This document shows positions 20,401 to 30,097 of a stretch of DNA of 64,000 bases, one piece after another. How positions within the stretch are numbered: position 1 is the first letter of the stretch; every line of letters starts with the position of its first letter. Origin of the DNA: Blepharisma japonicum (lineage: Eukaryota > Ciliophora > Heterotrichea > Heterotrichida > Blepharismidae); contig CATKHK010000121.1 of the NCBI GenBank assembly GCA_949751835.1, positions 1 to 64,000 of the forward strand, in the 5' to 3' direction. The notes under the pieces were generated by a model. That model made no database searches, had not been told where the DNA came from, and worked only from the letters and a program-made list of their open reading frames with translations. Position numbers and translations under genes: made by a program.

Positions 20401-23023
20401 TCAAGGAAATTTGGAAGGAGATATCTCACAAGAAAGCCAAGAAAATCCTGAGGGAGAATTTTCACAAAGTGGAAATACGAAAAAGCCACGACGGCCTAAT
20501 AAAGAAGTCACTTTCAAAAGAGATCAAGATTTAGAAGAAAATTCAGGAGATTTAAATGCAGAAACTGAAAGAGGGTATGGAAACCCTAATCAGCGCGGGT
20601 CAAGAACTGAAAGAATGGCAAGGCAAGTTAGAAATCCTGATGAAAACCTTCATTTAAATATCAAAAATCCATCTCAAGATCAAAGTGATAGAAAATACGG
20701 TAATGAAGAGGAACTTTCTGAAGGGGAATCAGAAAATACTGGAAGAAGAAATAGAAAAAATTATAAAAATACTCCAGAAAATTATGAAGGAAATGAAGCT
20801 TTGTCAGGAGAAGAAGAAGATTATAGAGATGCCAGAGAAAGAAATGCTGCTTCTAATAGAAGAAACCAAGACAAAAATAATCAAAAATACACAAACCCTG
20901 ACTACCAAGGATCACAAGCCGACAGAGGAAATGAAGAATACGGCGAAACTTCCCAAGATTTAGAAACAGACAGAAAATATTACCCTGAAGGCAGCAAAAT
21001 ACCTTTAAAACTAAAATTAAAAGGCCAAGAAGACGGAAGAAAACAGCAAGGTGACCTATCAGATCAAGAAGGAGCCTCATATGAAGGAATTAACGAAGGT
21101 TCATCTCTAGAAAAGGCTGCATACCCTAATAGGAAAAACCAAGGAAATGCAGCTCTCAAAAATGCAGCAAAAGGCTCAGAAGCCAATAAAAAATCCAACC
21201 TAAAAAGCCAAGAAGAAAACAAGCGAAACCTTTCAAGCAAAAAAGACGCAAGAGACACTTATGATAAAAATAGAGAAAATGCTTATCAAGCAGGAAAAAA
21301 TTCTGCGAAAAATACTGCACAAAGCAGTAGAGGAAATAATATTCCTAAATATCAAGGTGCAAGAACAGAAAGAATGATAGGAGATAACAGCCCATCTCCA
21401 AGAAATAGAGCAAGACAAACTAAGCATGCTGATGAGACGCCGTATTTTAATGCTAAAAATATTTCTGGAGACTCTGAAGAAAAATACAATTTAGAGGAAG
21501 ACGAAGAAGGGTTAGAAGGAGTTGGAAAAGATAACAGAAAATCAAATAAAAATATAAAAAACCTGAATGAAAAAGACAGTGATAGGCGTGCTGTTTATAA
21601 CAAAAATCAGCCTGATAGCTATAATAGACAAGGAGGCAACAAAAATAGAGAAGGAAGCCAAGGAAGAAGTAATACAAAAAAGCAAGCTAATCAGCAAGAA
21701 AGTGACAGCAATGCAGGAAATTATCGAAAGAAAATTGAAGGTGAGGCTGGCGTAAGCCAAAGAGAAAATGCAAGAGATAATTCCCAAGACAGAAATCAAT
21801 ATAAAGGTGATAATCGACAGCTTTCTCAAGATAAAAACCAATATAAAGGCGACAATCGTCAAATTTCACAAAACAGAAATCTTTCACAAGGGGCAGAAGA
21901 TCAAGAAAGGGAATATTTACTTGAAAACACTCAGCAAAATAAAAACCAGCCCTCTCCAAATACAGCAGTACCAAACCCAACCACAACAATAATCTATAAC
22001 AAAGGTATTAATGCTCCACAAATTGATGTAAATGCTATCAAAAACTTAGAAAGAAAAGTCGGCGATATCGATTTAATTCTTTCCAATTTCTCTCACCTTT
22101 CTCCTGAAGCTATTGAAGAAATTCTAATTAAACTGAGAAGACTTGAACAAAAACTTAATCAAAAAATCGACAAAAACGAAGTTGACGACCTCGCTAAAAA
22201 ATTAGAAGAATTATCCAATGAGTTTGGAAGTATAAATATTTTATTCCAAAAATACGAGTCCAAAGATGCAGCCCCAGAGCCTCCAAAAACTAAAAGTACA
22301 GACACTTCTGCATTACATGCATTAAACAGAAAACTTCTTATCCTAGAAGAAACAGTAAAACGCTTCCAATTGCCAACTGGCGTTGATTTATTCCAGCTGT
22401 GGAATGACATCAAAAAGATTTGGGATGCTATTAAAGACCTTCAAAATTTACTCCAAAAAATGTCTGCGAGTATGCAAGAGAAATTAGAAAATGTTGAAAA
22501 AAAGCTGGATAAGAAAATTGATGAAAATGCATTAAAAGCTTTAGAAGAGAAATTCTTTAAGGCGCTACAAGAAGCGATAGACAACCTGATGGGAAAATTT
22601 GCTGATAAAAATGATACGAGAAAAGCGCTAAAATATATAGAAACTATTATAAGATCTCAAAAACAGGAAGAAGTAATAGAAAAAAGAGAAGGAGAAGATG
22701 CTATGTTTGCAAGAAAACCTTTAGGGGGATGGTCATGTGCATCTTGTGAAAAAGCGCTAGAAAATTTGACAGGAAAAATAGGCCCATTCCATCCATGGAA
22801 TAAGCTTCCCTTAAGAGATGCAGCTGATAGAATTGCAAGGGCAGGGCCTGGATTTTCAAGAATGTTATCAGCATTGCCAAATGAAGGCGCAAAAACATTA
22901 AGATTGGACAATTTAAGATCAATTTCCCCTCTTGGATATACAACAGAATATGAAGCTATTACACCTGAGCCTGTAATTCTTCCAAAGCTTTCTGATAGAT
23001 CAGCAACTCCTGGTCCTAGATAA
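17452..23023 (+). CDS. Giant disordered repeat protein with coiled-coil ends
   Basis: An 1851-residue protein from two exons split by a 16-nt intron (17622-17637). The first exon encodes a conserved-looking globular start (MADPFTYSVELNFPEVIEG). Residues ~60-180 are coiled coil. Residues ~185-1500 are hydrophilic, rich in Asn, Arg, Glu, Gln and Ser. Within them lie about eleven imperfect repeats of ~18 residues (19852-20436), typified by RNYRRGQDNPEDFSGEPA. A second coiled coil occupies ~1530-1740. The C-terminus contains a compact motif GGWSCASCEKALENLTG followed by WNKLPLRDAADRIARAGPG, which I remember from ciliate and flagellate coiled-coil proteins. A cytoskeletal or basal-body scaffold is the best guess. 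Confidence 0.85.
17622..17637 (+). other. 16-nt intron
   Basis: GTAACTACTAACATAG, containing a CTAAC branch-like core. Removal joins LLMDKDQ-A to MINFNTTILN in one frame (codon gc|g). Confidence 0.9.
19852..20436 (+). repeat. Coding tandem repeat, ~54-bp unit, about 11 copies
   Basis: Imperfect in-frame repeats encoding variants of RNYRRGQDNPEDFSGEPA. The central copies (about 20020-20400) are the most alike, and the edges decay into the surrounding low-complexity sequence. This pattern fits expansion by unequal exchange or slippage. Confidence 0.85.
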
Positions 23024-23052
23024 TCATTGATAATTTTCTTTTAATAACTATT

Positions 23053-23406
23053 TTAACTATTTTTTTCTGCTTGAATTTTCTTCCATTCCATCAATTTATC
23101 AGCAACAAATAAAAGAGGATTAAACGGTGGTGGCGGGACTTCTTTTTCTTCAGTCGAACTTATTTCACTGTCTACCCACTCTTCGCTTTCTGTGACACTT
23201 TCTCCTGCGTTTTCTTTTTCTCTTTTCCTGGCTTCCCTGCGATTTTTATGGTACTCTTCTTCTTTCATTTCTTTTCATTTATCAATTTCATGAACTTTTA
23301 TTACATGCTCAAGTAGATCAGTAAAAGCAAAATTTAAGGCTGGCAGCAACTCTTCATTTAAATATTCTGTAGCAGTTTTATTTGCTATACCTTTGCCAAA
23401 GTCCAT
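23053..23406 (-). CDS. Dpy-30/RIIa-type docking-domain protein
   Basis: A 117-residue protein. Its first ~35 residues match the RIIa/Dpy-30 dimerisation helix pair: TATEYLNEELLPALNFAFTD followed by LLEHVIK. Such domains dock on amphipathic helices and are common in axonemal radial-spoke and AKAP-associated proteins. A TGA at 23269-23271 is Trp and links the domain to a charged, acidic tail (EEKEVPPPPFNPLLFVADKL). It is convergent with the giant protein (29 bp between stops) and divergent from the gene at 23467 (60 bp between starts). A ciliary role is inferred from the domain. Confidence 0.72.
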
Positions 23407-23466
23407 ATTTATTAAACGGAACCTAAATTAGTTAGCATTGAAGTATTTCCTGAGCACCCAAAGCTT

Positions 23467-24216
23467 ATGAGGCTGCCTTCGCTATCAAGGAGTTTAAGAC
23501 ATTCGATACTGCCTAAAGCCTATCAAGAAGCCCAAAATCATCCTGTAATTTATTCTATTCGGCCACAGATTCTTGTTCCTGCTGGAACTCCAAAATTTAC
23601 GAAAAGGCCTAGTAAAAAGAAAAAACTCCCAATTTTTGTACCAGAAAAGCCTTTAAATATAAGGCCATCCACACCTGATTATTTTTATAATAAAGTTTTC
23701 CCAAAACCAAAAGAATACCTGAATTATAAACCTTTAATCTCTACAAGTCATAGCTCTCGGCATTCATCATCACCTAAAAAAGTGCATGAACCTGCTTATT
23801 ATTGTGAAATTCAGCCTCCAAAAAGCCAATCAAAAATAATTATTCCAAGAAATCATAAATTAAACCAAACCATGATAGAATTTCCAGTATCTCAACAATC
23901 AAATGAACTTGAACACGTTTTAAAAAAATCAGCTAGAAAAACAGCTTTTTTTAATAATAAAGCCCCAGTTAAGCCTAGTGAAGAAATGCTACAAAACCTT
24001 AATCAGTCAGACTCAGAAGAAAATATGAGAAATATTCAAGAAGTTCAACCCAGCTTAGAAATCAGTGATGAAGAAATTGATGATAACCTGCGGCCAAGAA
24101 GCCTTTCTATGTTTTCTAAGCCAAAACGAAGGAAATCGCTGAGAAAAAGCTTAAGTCCATTAAGAAATAATGGGCTTAGACTGAAGCTCACACTCAATAA
24201 AGATTTATCTCAGTAG
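23467..24216 (+). CDS. Basic proline/serine-rich protein, hypothetical
   Basis: A 249-residue, strongly basic and mostly disordered protein. It contains KRPSKKKKLPIF near residue 47, several SPxK/SPK-like sites, an acidic patch near 185-208, and a basic C-terminus with KPKRRKSLRKSLSPLR. Such composition is common in microtubule- or nucleus-associated proteins, but no domain is recognised. No in-frame TGA is present. The next gene on the same strand begins 23 bp after its stop. Confidence 0.6.
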   Translation: MRLPSLSRSLRHSILPKAYQEAQNHPVIYSIRPQILVPAGTPKFTKRPSKKKKLPIFVPEKPLNIRPSTPDYFYNKVFPKPKEYLNYKPLISTSHSSRHSSSPKKVHEPAYYCEIQPPKSQSKIIIPRNHKLNQTMIEFPVSQQSNELEHVLKKSARKTAFFNNKAPVKPSEEMLQNLNQSDSEENMRNIQEVQPSLEISDEEIDDNLRPRSLSMFSKPKRRKSLRKSLSPLRNNGLRLKLTLNKDLSQ

Positions 24217-24239
24217 ATAATTTAATATAGTTCAAATAA

Positions 24240-24578
24240 ATGGAAGAAAGACTTTGAAATTCATTGAAAGAGATTGCACGAGAAGGGAGCCCAGATACAA
24301 CTAGAGCTAGGATTATTAATAAATTATATAAAGAGCTCCCGTCGAGCTGCTTTACAAAACCAGACTATATTGAAGCCCGTAAAAATGGATTAACCATATC
24401 TGAATCTGAACATGCTCTAGCCTTAGCTAAAAAACTTAAGCATTCAGGAATTGAAGAAATTTTGAGCTGCTTGAAAACGCCTCACCAAGAGAAACTCAAA
24501 GACTTCCCTCAAAAGCGCCATAAAAAGCATAAGAAAGAACCTGATCTTAGGAAGAAAAAGAAAGTAGGAAATATGTAG
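24240..24578 (+). CDS. Small basic protein, hypothetical
   Basis: A 112-residue protein starting MEERLW, with Trp encoded by TGA at 24255-24257. Two helical stretches (DTTRARIINKLYKEL and SESEHALALAKKLKHSG) are followed by a lysine-rich tail (KRHKKHKKEP). The first half resembles a small helical dimerisation or LisH-like region, only weakly. It closely follows the gene at 23467 on the same strand. Confidence 0.6.
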
Positions 24579-25121
24579 TTGGGATATTAATAGTTTTCTA
24601 ATTAATCTGATACAAGAAATAGCCCAATATTATTTGAAATATTATTATAAATAATTGTATGTTTTGTCATGCTGAATTACTTTCATATGCAGATCGGAAT
24701 TCACAATAAGTTTTTATTAATGTGTTACATTTTTATAAGAAATTATTTTCTAATTTTTGAATTTTTTAATTAAATTGATGTATATAATGCACTTCGTAGT
24801 CCTATAATGTCATAATTTTTATAAATTTACTTTTAGAGTTTTGAACTTTATAATCTAACTAATCTTTATTCAGTATAAGGGTAGTAAAATATTTTCTATT
24901 TAAAGATTTGAAACACCGTTACATATTTTCATAGACTAAGAAATAAGTCTTACTCATTATTTCTAACATAAAATTATCTTCATATTAGCACTTGATTTTG
25001 TAATTTTTTCTTTGGCATTTTCAAAACACTTCAAATATTCAATTCTGAATGATTTATATATATTGCATCTATTAGGAACATGCCTACCTAATGGATCTTA
25101 TGATCCCTTTTTTAAGTCACT
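24579..25121. other. Non-coding AT-rich spacer
   Basis: About 540 bp next to the LINE fragment. No gene, RNA or repeat could be supported. Confidence 0.4.
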
Positions 25122-25640
25122 TTAGGGTGCTTCGTTGAACTTTTCTTTGCAGCACTGAAACTTTGCTCTTGCCCCAAGGGCTTCATCAGCTCTCTTCACC
25201 AGTATTTCTCTGTGGAATCCCTTAATAGCAGCATCTATGCTTGCACTAAGTGCTCCGTTCCCTTCCCTATGCCATTTTTGTGCCAGCTTTTCCAAGTTTT
25301 CCTCATACAAAACCACATCCAAAAGATTCAGCTCCAATATTTCATTAACTTTCATAATTTCGTGCTTTAATTTTAATATACATTCATTGTATTTTGTGCA
25401 GTCAACCAGTATGTGCTCCTCAGTTTCTCTCATTGCACAATAGCTGAATAATTCATCAGTTGCTAATTGCCTTATGTAGGCGTTTGAATTGCTGTAGTTA
25501 AATTCTGCCCTAAGTCTGTGATCATAATTCATAATGAGAATCCTATCAAAATTTGTAAATTTCAAATCTTCTCTTTATATGCTTCTGTGCCTACGTTTAA
25601 TTATTTCAGCTGAACATAAATTAGGTCTTTTTCTAAATTA
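25122..25640 (-). mobile_element. Decayed non-LTR retrotransposon (LINE) 3' fragment
   Basis: The open part (25122-25565) reads like the region following the reverse transcriptase of non-LTR elements: HRLRAEFNYSNSNAYIRQ, then YCAMRETEEHILVDCTKYNE. This is the typical C-x2-E-x2-H-x4-C style zinc motif at the end of LINE polyproteins, though the first Cys pair is reduced. Upstream, NLCSAEIIKRRHRS continues the same frame but is interrupted by TAA and TAG codons. The reverse transcriptase core is absent, so this is a 5'-truncated relic. It lies next to profilin. It could also be a domesticated fragment, since 147 codons remain open. Confidence 0.6.
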
Positions 25641-25743
25641 CTATTTAATTCTCCACATAAGAAACCCCTGTAAGTGTGTTTCTCTTAACTTTTATTGCTT
25701 AATTTATATAAATTCTTAGGATTAGAAGTTAAAGTTAGTCTAA

Positions 25744-26244
25744 TTAGAATCCTTGTCCTGCTAAATAGGCAGCCAAGCTCTCGCATCGCTCGTTGCAAAG
25801 TCCAGGATTCTGGTTTCCAGGATGGACTCCATGTTCAAGTGCTCCGTTCCAGCTAGCAAAAATATATGTCTGTAAGGTCTTGACAATGCAAGCACCACCT
25901 CCGTTTTTCTTTAGGTAGATGGTGTGTCTCTCTTCGTCGTAGTTGACCAAAAAGTATTTTTCATTATTAATTCTGATTCCTGCTTTGGAACCAGCTGATC
26001 TGGTAGTCACAACTGAACGGAAAATGTCGATTTCGCTGACATGGCATGGCTCTTCACTAGCTCCATCGTCTGTAGGGACATTAATGGTGTATTGGCCTAA
26101 TGTGAAACCAGGGGTTGAAGCCCATACTGATAAGTCTTCACCGCCAAGAATTGCTGCATGTTCAACACAATTTGTTATTTCCCATTGGTTTTCAGCGTTA
26201 AGCTTGTTGACGAGTTGAGTGTCAATGTAAGACTGCCACGACAT
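25744..26244 (-). CDS. Profilin
   Basis: A 166-residue actin-monomer-binding protein. The N-terminal helix SWQSYIDTQLVNKLN, followed by AAILGGEDLSVWAS, matches the profilin signature, and the central sheet includes KAGIRINNEKYFLVNYDEE. The C-terminus (NERCESLAAYLAGQGF) ends with the usual terminal helix. The frame is open another 20 codons upstream, but MSWQSY is the family-typical start and is preferred. It is longer than animal profilins and close to the ciliate size. Profilin supplies ATP-actin and binds polyproline ligands. Confidence 0.93.
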   Translation of the reverse strand: MSWQSYIDTQLVNKLNAENQWEITNCVEHAAILGGEDLSVWASTPGFTLGQYTINVPTDDGASEEPCHVSEIDIFRSVVTTRSAGSKAGIRINNEKYFLVNYDEERHTIYLKKNGGGACIVKTLQTYIFASWNGALEHGVHPGNQNPGLCNERCESLAAYLAGQGF

Positions 26245-27564
26245 ATTTATTATCCATTCGTGGGAGACTAGCGAAAATAGAAGTGTGGAAAATGAAATAA
26301 ACACAAAAGATTAAGCAAGAATATGTTTAAGAAAGGTTAAGCGGTTTATTGACAAGTGAATTGATATGCATTTATTTTATTTTATCAGGATTTAGTTGAA
26401 ATTTAGATGTTGAAGAAAATAGATGAAACGAAAAAGGGCAATAAAATTAATTTTTATTATAAGGCTTGCTTCTAGGCTATTGTCAGAGTATTTTATTCCT
26501 GGCTATATATTGAGTTGCAATTTAGCCTTAATTTTTCTACTTGCGTCAAAAGTTTTGTTGCCATATTAAATAAAGCTGATATCTCAAGTCTATTAGCTTT
26601 ATTCTTCAGCTCTACTCAAATTTATTTTGCTTGGCAAAATAATTCCAAATATTTTTCTTTTTAAAATTAAGGCCATAAAGCCTTTATATATTAAAATAAT
26701 ATTTGAATAATTTCTTAATGATTTTTATTATCAACTAATTCATTTGTTTTAATATTGTCTTGAATTTATAGCTAGCAAATCAAATAATTTTTTTGATTAG
26801 AAACTATCAAATATAAAGATTTTGAAGAAATCTGGCTTATTTATCAGGAATAAAATTATCAAGAGTAAATCTTATTTTAGATTTTCTAACATGAAAGTTT
26901 TATGCTAAATTTATTTAAATTTTGATTGTTAAGGAAATTATTTTTTAGAAAAATTTCCAGAATTGCAAAATTTTAAATAGATATTTTCCCCTAAAGTGAA
27001 AAAATTAATTTTTTTCTTAAATAATTGCTGAGAAATGTTCTTAAATCAGCTAAGATTAATGCAGCTATTTTATAATAATCTATAGCCTTTAACATTCATC
27101 TATCGAACAAAAGTTTTGCTATTGTTATGCTGAAATACGTATTAGTTATTTTATGCTCTTGCTTATGATATATGTTGCTAAATAAATCAGCACGGGAGCT
27201 TTCAAATATATCAAAATTTTATAAAAAATTGTATGCTGAAAATATAATAATTTAATATTAAATCTGTTCCATGATCTCATATTATGATAATTGATTTAAC
27301 TTAATTATCATTTTTTTGGAAAGATATCCATTTTATATTTTCCTGCATCAGAATATTTACTACAAATTTAGCAAACTCTTTTAGAGGAATAGACTTTCAA
27401 TATACTTTGAATAAAATTTGCTTAATAAGCAATATGTGTATTAAGCAGCATTTCTGATTAGTTTAGATGAAGAAAACCTCAGGGATCATCTAAGAAAAAA
27501 GTATCAAAAACATTTAATTTGATATAAATCAAACCTAATTAGTGTTCATCTATTTAAATTCAAT
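26245..27564. other. Gene-free AT-rich stretch, 1.3 kb
   Basis: No frame of useful length on either strand even with TGA as Trp, no repeat shared with the rest of the window, and no recognisable RNA gene. In a genome this compact it is unusually empty. Confidence 0.45.
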
Positions 27565-27900
27565 TTAAAGATGATTTAAACTATCATATAACTTTGGATT
27601 TATATTGAATAATCTAGCGTCTGAAATTATTTGAATTGAATATGTATCACGCATATAAGGATTGTTTGAAGGAATAGTGCGATTGAATAAAAAATTTCCA
27701 AAGCGATCAATCCCAAATAATTTTCCCTCATAGCAGTCAAGATTGGTGCATATTCCTATGTTGTAACCAATGTATTTCTTGAGATCTTCAAGGAATTCAT
27801 CACTGATTTTTAAGTTGGATCTTGTCGCTGCTTGTCCTGAGCAAAAGCTGGAACTTAAAAGTAAAAGCAAGAAAGTTGCAACGAAAGCTCTAGATGACAT
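27565..27900 (-). CDS. Small secreted protein with Sm/LSm-like pattern
   Basis: A 111-residue protein. A signal peptide (SSRAFVATFLLLLLSSSFCS) is followed by a domain of ~80 residues. The line FLEDLKKYIGYNIGICTN, then GKLFGIDRFGNFLFN and IQIISDARLFNI, has the spacing of an Sm fold: an N-terminal helix, a Sm1-like G-x-L-x3-D-x3-N-x2-L, and a Sm2-like terminal strand. Sm and LSm proteins are normally cytosolic or nuclear RNA binders, so a secreted one would be unusual. Two cysteines (CTNLDC) could form a disulfide. A second in-frame ATG at 27915 adds five residues. Sm assignment is an inference. Confidence 0.65.
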   Translation of the reverse strand: MSSRAFVATFLLLLLSSSFCSGQAATRSNLKISDEFLEDLKKYIGYNIGICTNLDCYEGKLFGIDRFGNFLFNRTIPSNNPYMRDTYSIQIISDARLFNINPKLYDSLNHL

Positions 27901-28915
27901 TTTTATATCAACCATTTTTGCACCAGATCAGATTAGGGACTTTTGTTTATGTCTTAAATCAAAAAACATATAACGTTAAGTGGGAATTACAAGAGTAAAG
28001 CATATATATAAAATTAAGCATTAGTATATAAAATAAATGAAGTTTGCTACAGAGATAAGATGGCAATAAAGTAATTATTAAATATTTTTAAAGAGTTGAA
28101 GGTTTTCTTGCACTCTATTAAATTGAAACGTTAATGTTTTTACAATTCTTTAATTCATAATAATTTAAGAGTTGTTTACCTAATTAAAATAAAAAATTTT
28201 TTTACCAATTTATGGGTTAAATTTTCTGGAAGATGCTATATTTATTGTTCTTATCTAAATTGCTAACATATATTTAGATTGCCTAATGCTAATTATGAGG
28301 TATTAGAAATCTAAATAATGTGAGTCTCTTTTCTCATATCCAGTGCACTTTCTGATATAGCTCGTCAAATCCCCCTATAATATTATACTTTAAAATGCTA
28401 TCATTCTTAATCCAAAATAATCAAAAATAACATTCTAAAGATACCCAATCACTGTATCCTGGGAAAAGCTGACCAGTTGGATTATTAAATAAATAAATTC
28501 AGATTTAAATGCTTGTCGTAAATGTGGATTTCATAGAGTGAGTTTTTTCCTCATAGCAATTTATTGTTATTTTCTTCAAAAAATAAACTTATAATTTAAA
28601 GACAATTTGAAAATGACTTTTAAAATTTTACTCTCCTATTATAGTAAACCAAAATAGCAAGATCTTTTCTTGAAAAATCCCTGCATGCGAATAGTTTTTA
28701 TAAAATATTTTGTTGTATAATCAATTAAGCACTACCCCAATTAAACCTGCAGTTAATTCTTGCTTGATTTTTCATTAAATTCAAACATATTGGAATCCTT
28801 AAAAATATGAAAAAATTCCAATATATATATTTTCAATATATCTCACAGAGTTGGAGTAAAACACTTTCATATGATGAATAATTTGATTTTAACTGTTTCA
28901 AGAATAGAGGCTTAA
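27901..28915. other. Non-coding AT-rich stretch, 1.0 kb
   Basis: Lies between the secreted LSm-like gene and its paralogue. No continuous frame. Short resemblances to the LSm-like gene near 28510-28590 are too weak to call. Confidence 0.4.
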
Positions 28916-29323
28916 TTAGTATTTAACTATTATCTTAGACTTAAATCTATTTTGTTGAGTTTTTTTGTATATTTTATTACTGATAATAAACCCCCTCGCA
29001 TCTGAAATTATCCTGACTTCATCTAAGTACACATAAGTATTATATTCTTGATAATTACAGTTGAGCAAAAAGTTTCCAAAGTTATCAATGTTGACTAGAT
29101 TTCCCTGAGTGCACTTGGCCGACGTGCATATTATTATGAAATCTCCAATGTATTTTCTAAAATCTTAAGGAAAGTTATCGCTCAATAATAAATTCGACCT
29201 TATTGGAGTATTTTTTAATGTCTCTTCTGGCAGTTTTGAGTAAGAGCCGAAGCTTAGGAATAAAAAGAAGAGAACAGAGAGCAATAAAAAGAAGAGAGCA
29301 AAGAGAAAAAATTTTGATGGCAT
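28916..29323 (-). pseudogene. Paralogue of the secreted LSm-like gene with one in-frame stop
   Basis: The same plan as the gene at 27565: signal peptide (PSKFFLFALFFLLLSVLFFL), linker with SNLLLSDNFP, then DFRKYIGDFIIICTS, GNLVNIDNFGNFLLN and VRIISDARGF. A TAA at 29165-29167 falls between SDNFP and DFRKYIG. Apart from it the frame is open for 136 codons, ending at TAA 28916-28918. Either a recent pseudogene or, if translated, only a 53-residue peptide. No 15-16 nt intron can remove the stop. Confidence 0.72.
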
Positions 29324-29673
29324 TTTTGTACTATATTTTACAGAAACAAAAACAAATAAGGATAATGACTTAACTGCTATATTTAAAAGCTTATATATCA
29401 AATGAGAGAAGGTCGAACCAGGACTAAAAGAGTAAAATTAGATTTGCAAGCATTTCTTTACTTACTATTCGTTTAGTCATAGCATAGCCAGTCTCAACAA
29501 TTTAAAAGAGAGAATGAGGCTAACAAATTGATAAAGGAAATCTGGCATTTAGATTTCTTTTTGTCCTTATGGACTTTCTGTAAGAAATGAGCAAATATTT
29601 TATAAGTGTTGAAATTCTTTTAAAACATTTTGAGAGATTCAATTTTCTGAAAAAAGCGCAATAAACTTTTTAG

Positions 29674-29823
29674 GTTTTATTATATTCGCAGAAGGATCCA
29701 GAAGCAAATACTAAAGAAATTTTCTCTTTAAATAATATTTCTTCAAGAACTTTTGATAGTTTCTGGAAACTAATATTTGGACAGGAAAACCAAATTATTG
29801 ATTTTATAAGTTCAATAGGATAA
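29674..29823 (+). mobile_element. Possible PD-(D/E)XK nuclease-transposase remnant
   Basis: A 49-codon open stretch ending in TAA includes SRTFDSFWKLIFGQENQI followed by IDFISSI. This resembles the N-terminal motif of the PD-(D/E)XK (Rpn-like) transposase family, where a phenylalanine-rich FK-x-IFG is followed by E/N-N and a leucine-rich FLN helix. No start and no catalytic part is present. Short and speculative. Confidence 0.3.
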
Positions 29824-30097
29824 TTTATTTAGTTTTAAAATAATCCTCGTGGAATTTCATAAAGATGCACTATTACATGAACTCTGATGTTCTATGCTCA
29901 AAGCCTATTTTAATTGATGCACGCTCCTATATATTAAGCGATTGTTATTTTTTTATTTTTGTTTTAGTGATTTTTGGAAATGTTCCTAACTTTTGAAATT
30001 TACCTTGAAAACATAAAACTTATAATGAAAAAAACTTTATAAATTCCAAATAATTTCTTTAGTTCATAAATAGGTAAACTGAATTATTTTAATAATA
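29824..30097. other. Non-coding spacer before the receptor array
   Basis: AT-rich, with no supported feature; it presumably carries the promoter of the first receptor gene. Confidence 0.35.

Noticed and set aside
19896-20489. 197-codon minus-strand frame opposite the repeat array
   Set aside because: It mirrors the 54-bp coding repeat (Leu/Phe/Ser pattern) and exists only because the repeat lacks stops on the other strand.
28510-28590. A third, decayed copy of the secreted LSm-like gene
   Set aside because: Only a short NCYEEK-type resemblance; neither the Sm1 nor the Sm2 region can be aligned.
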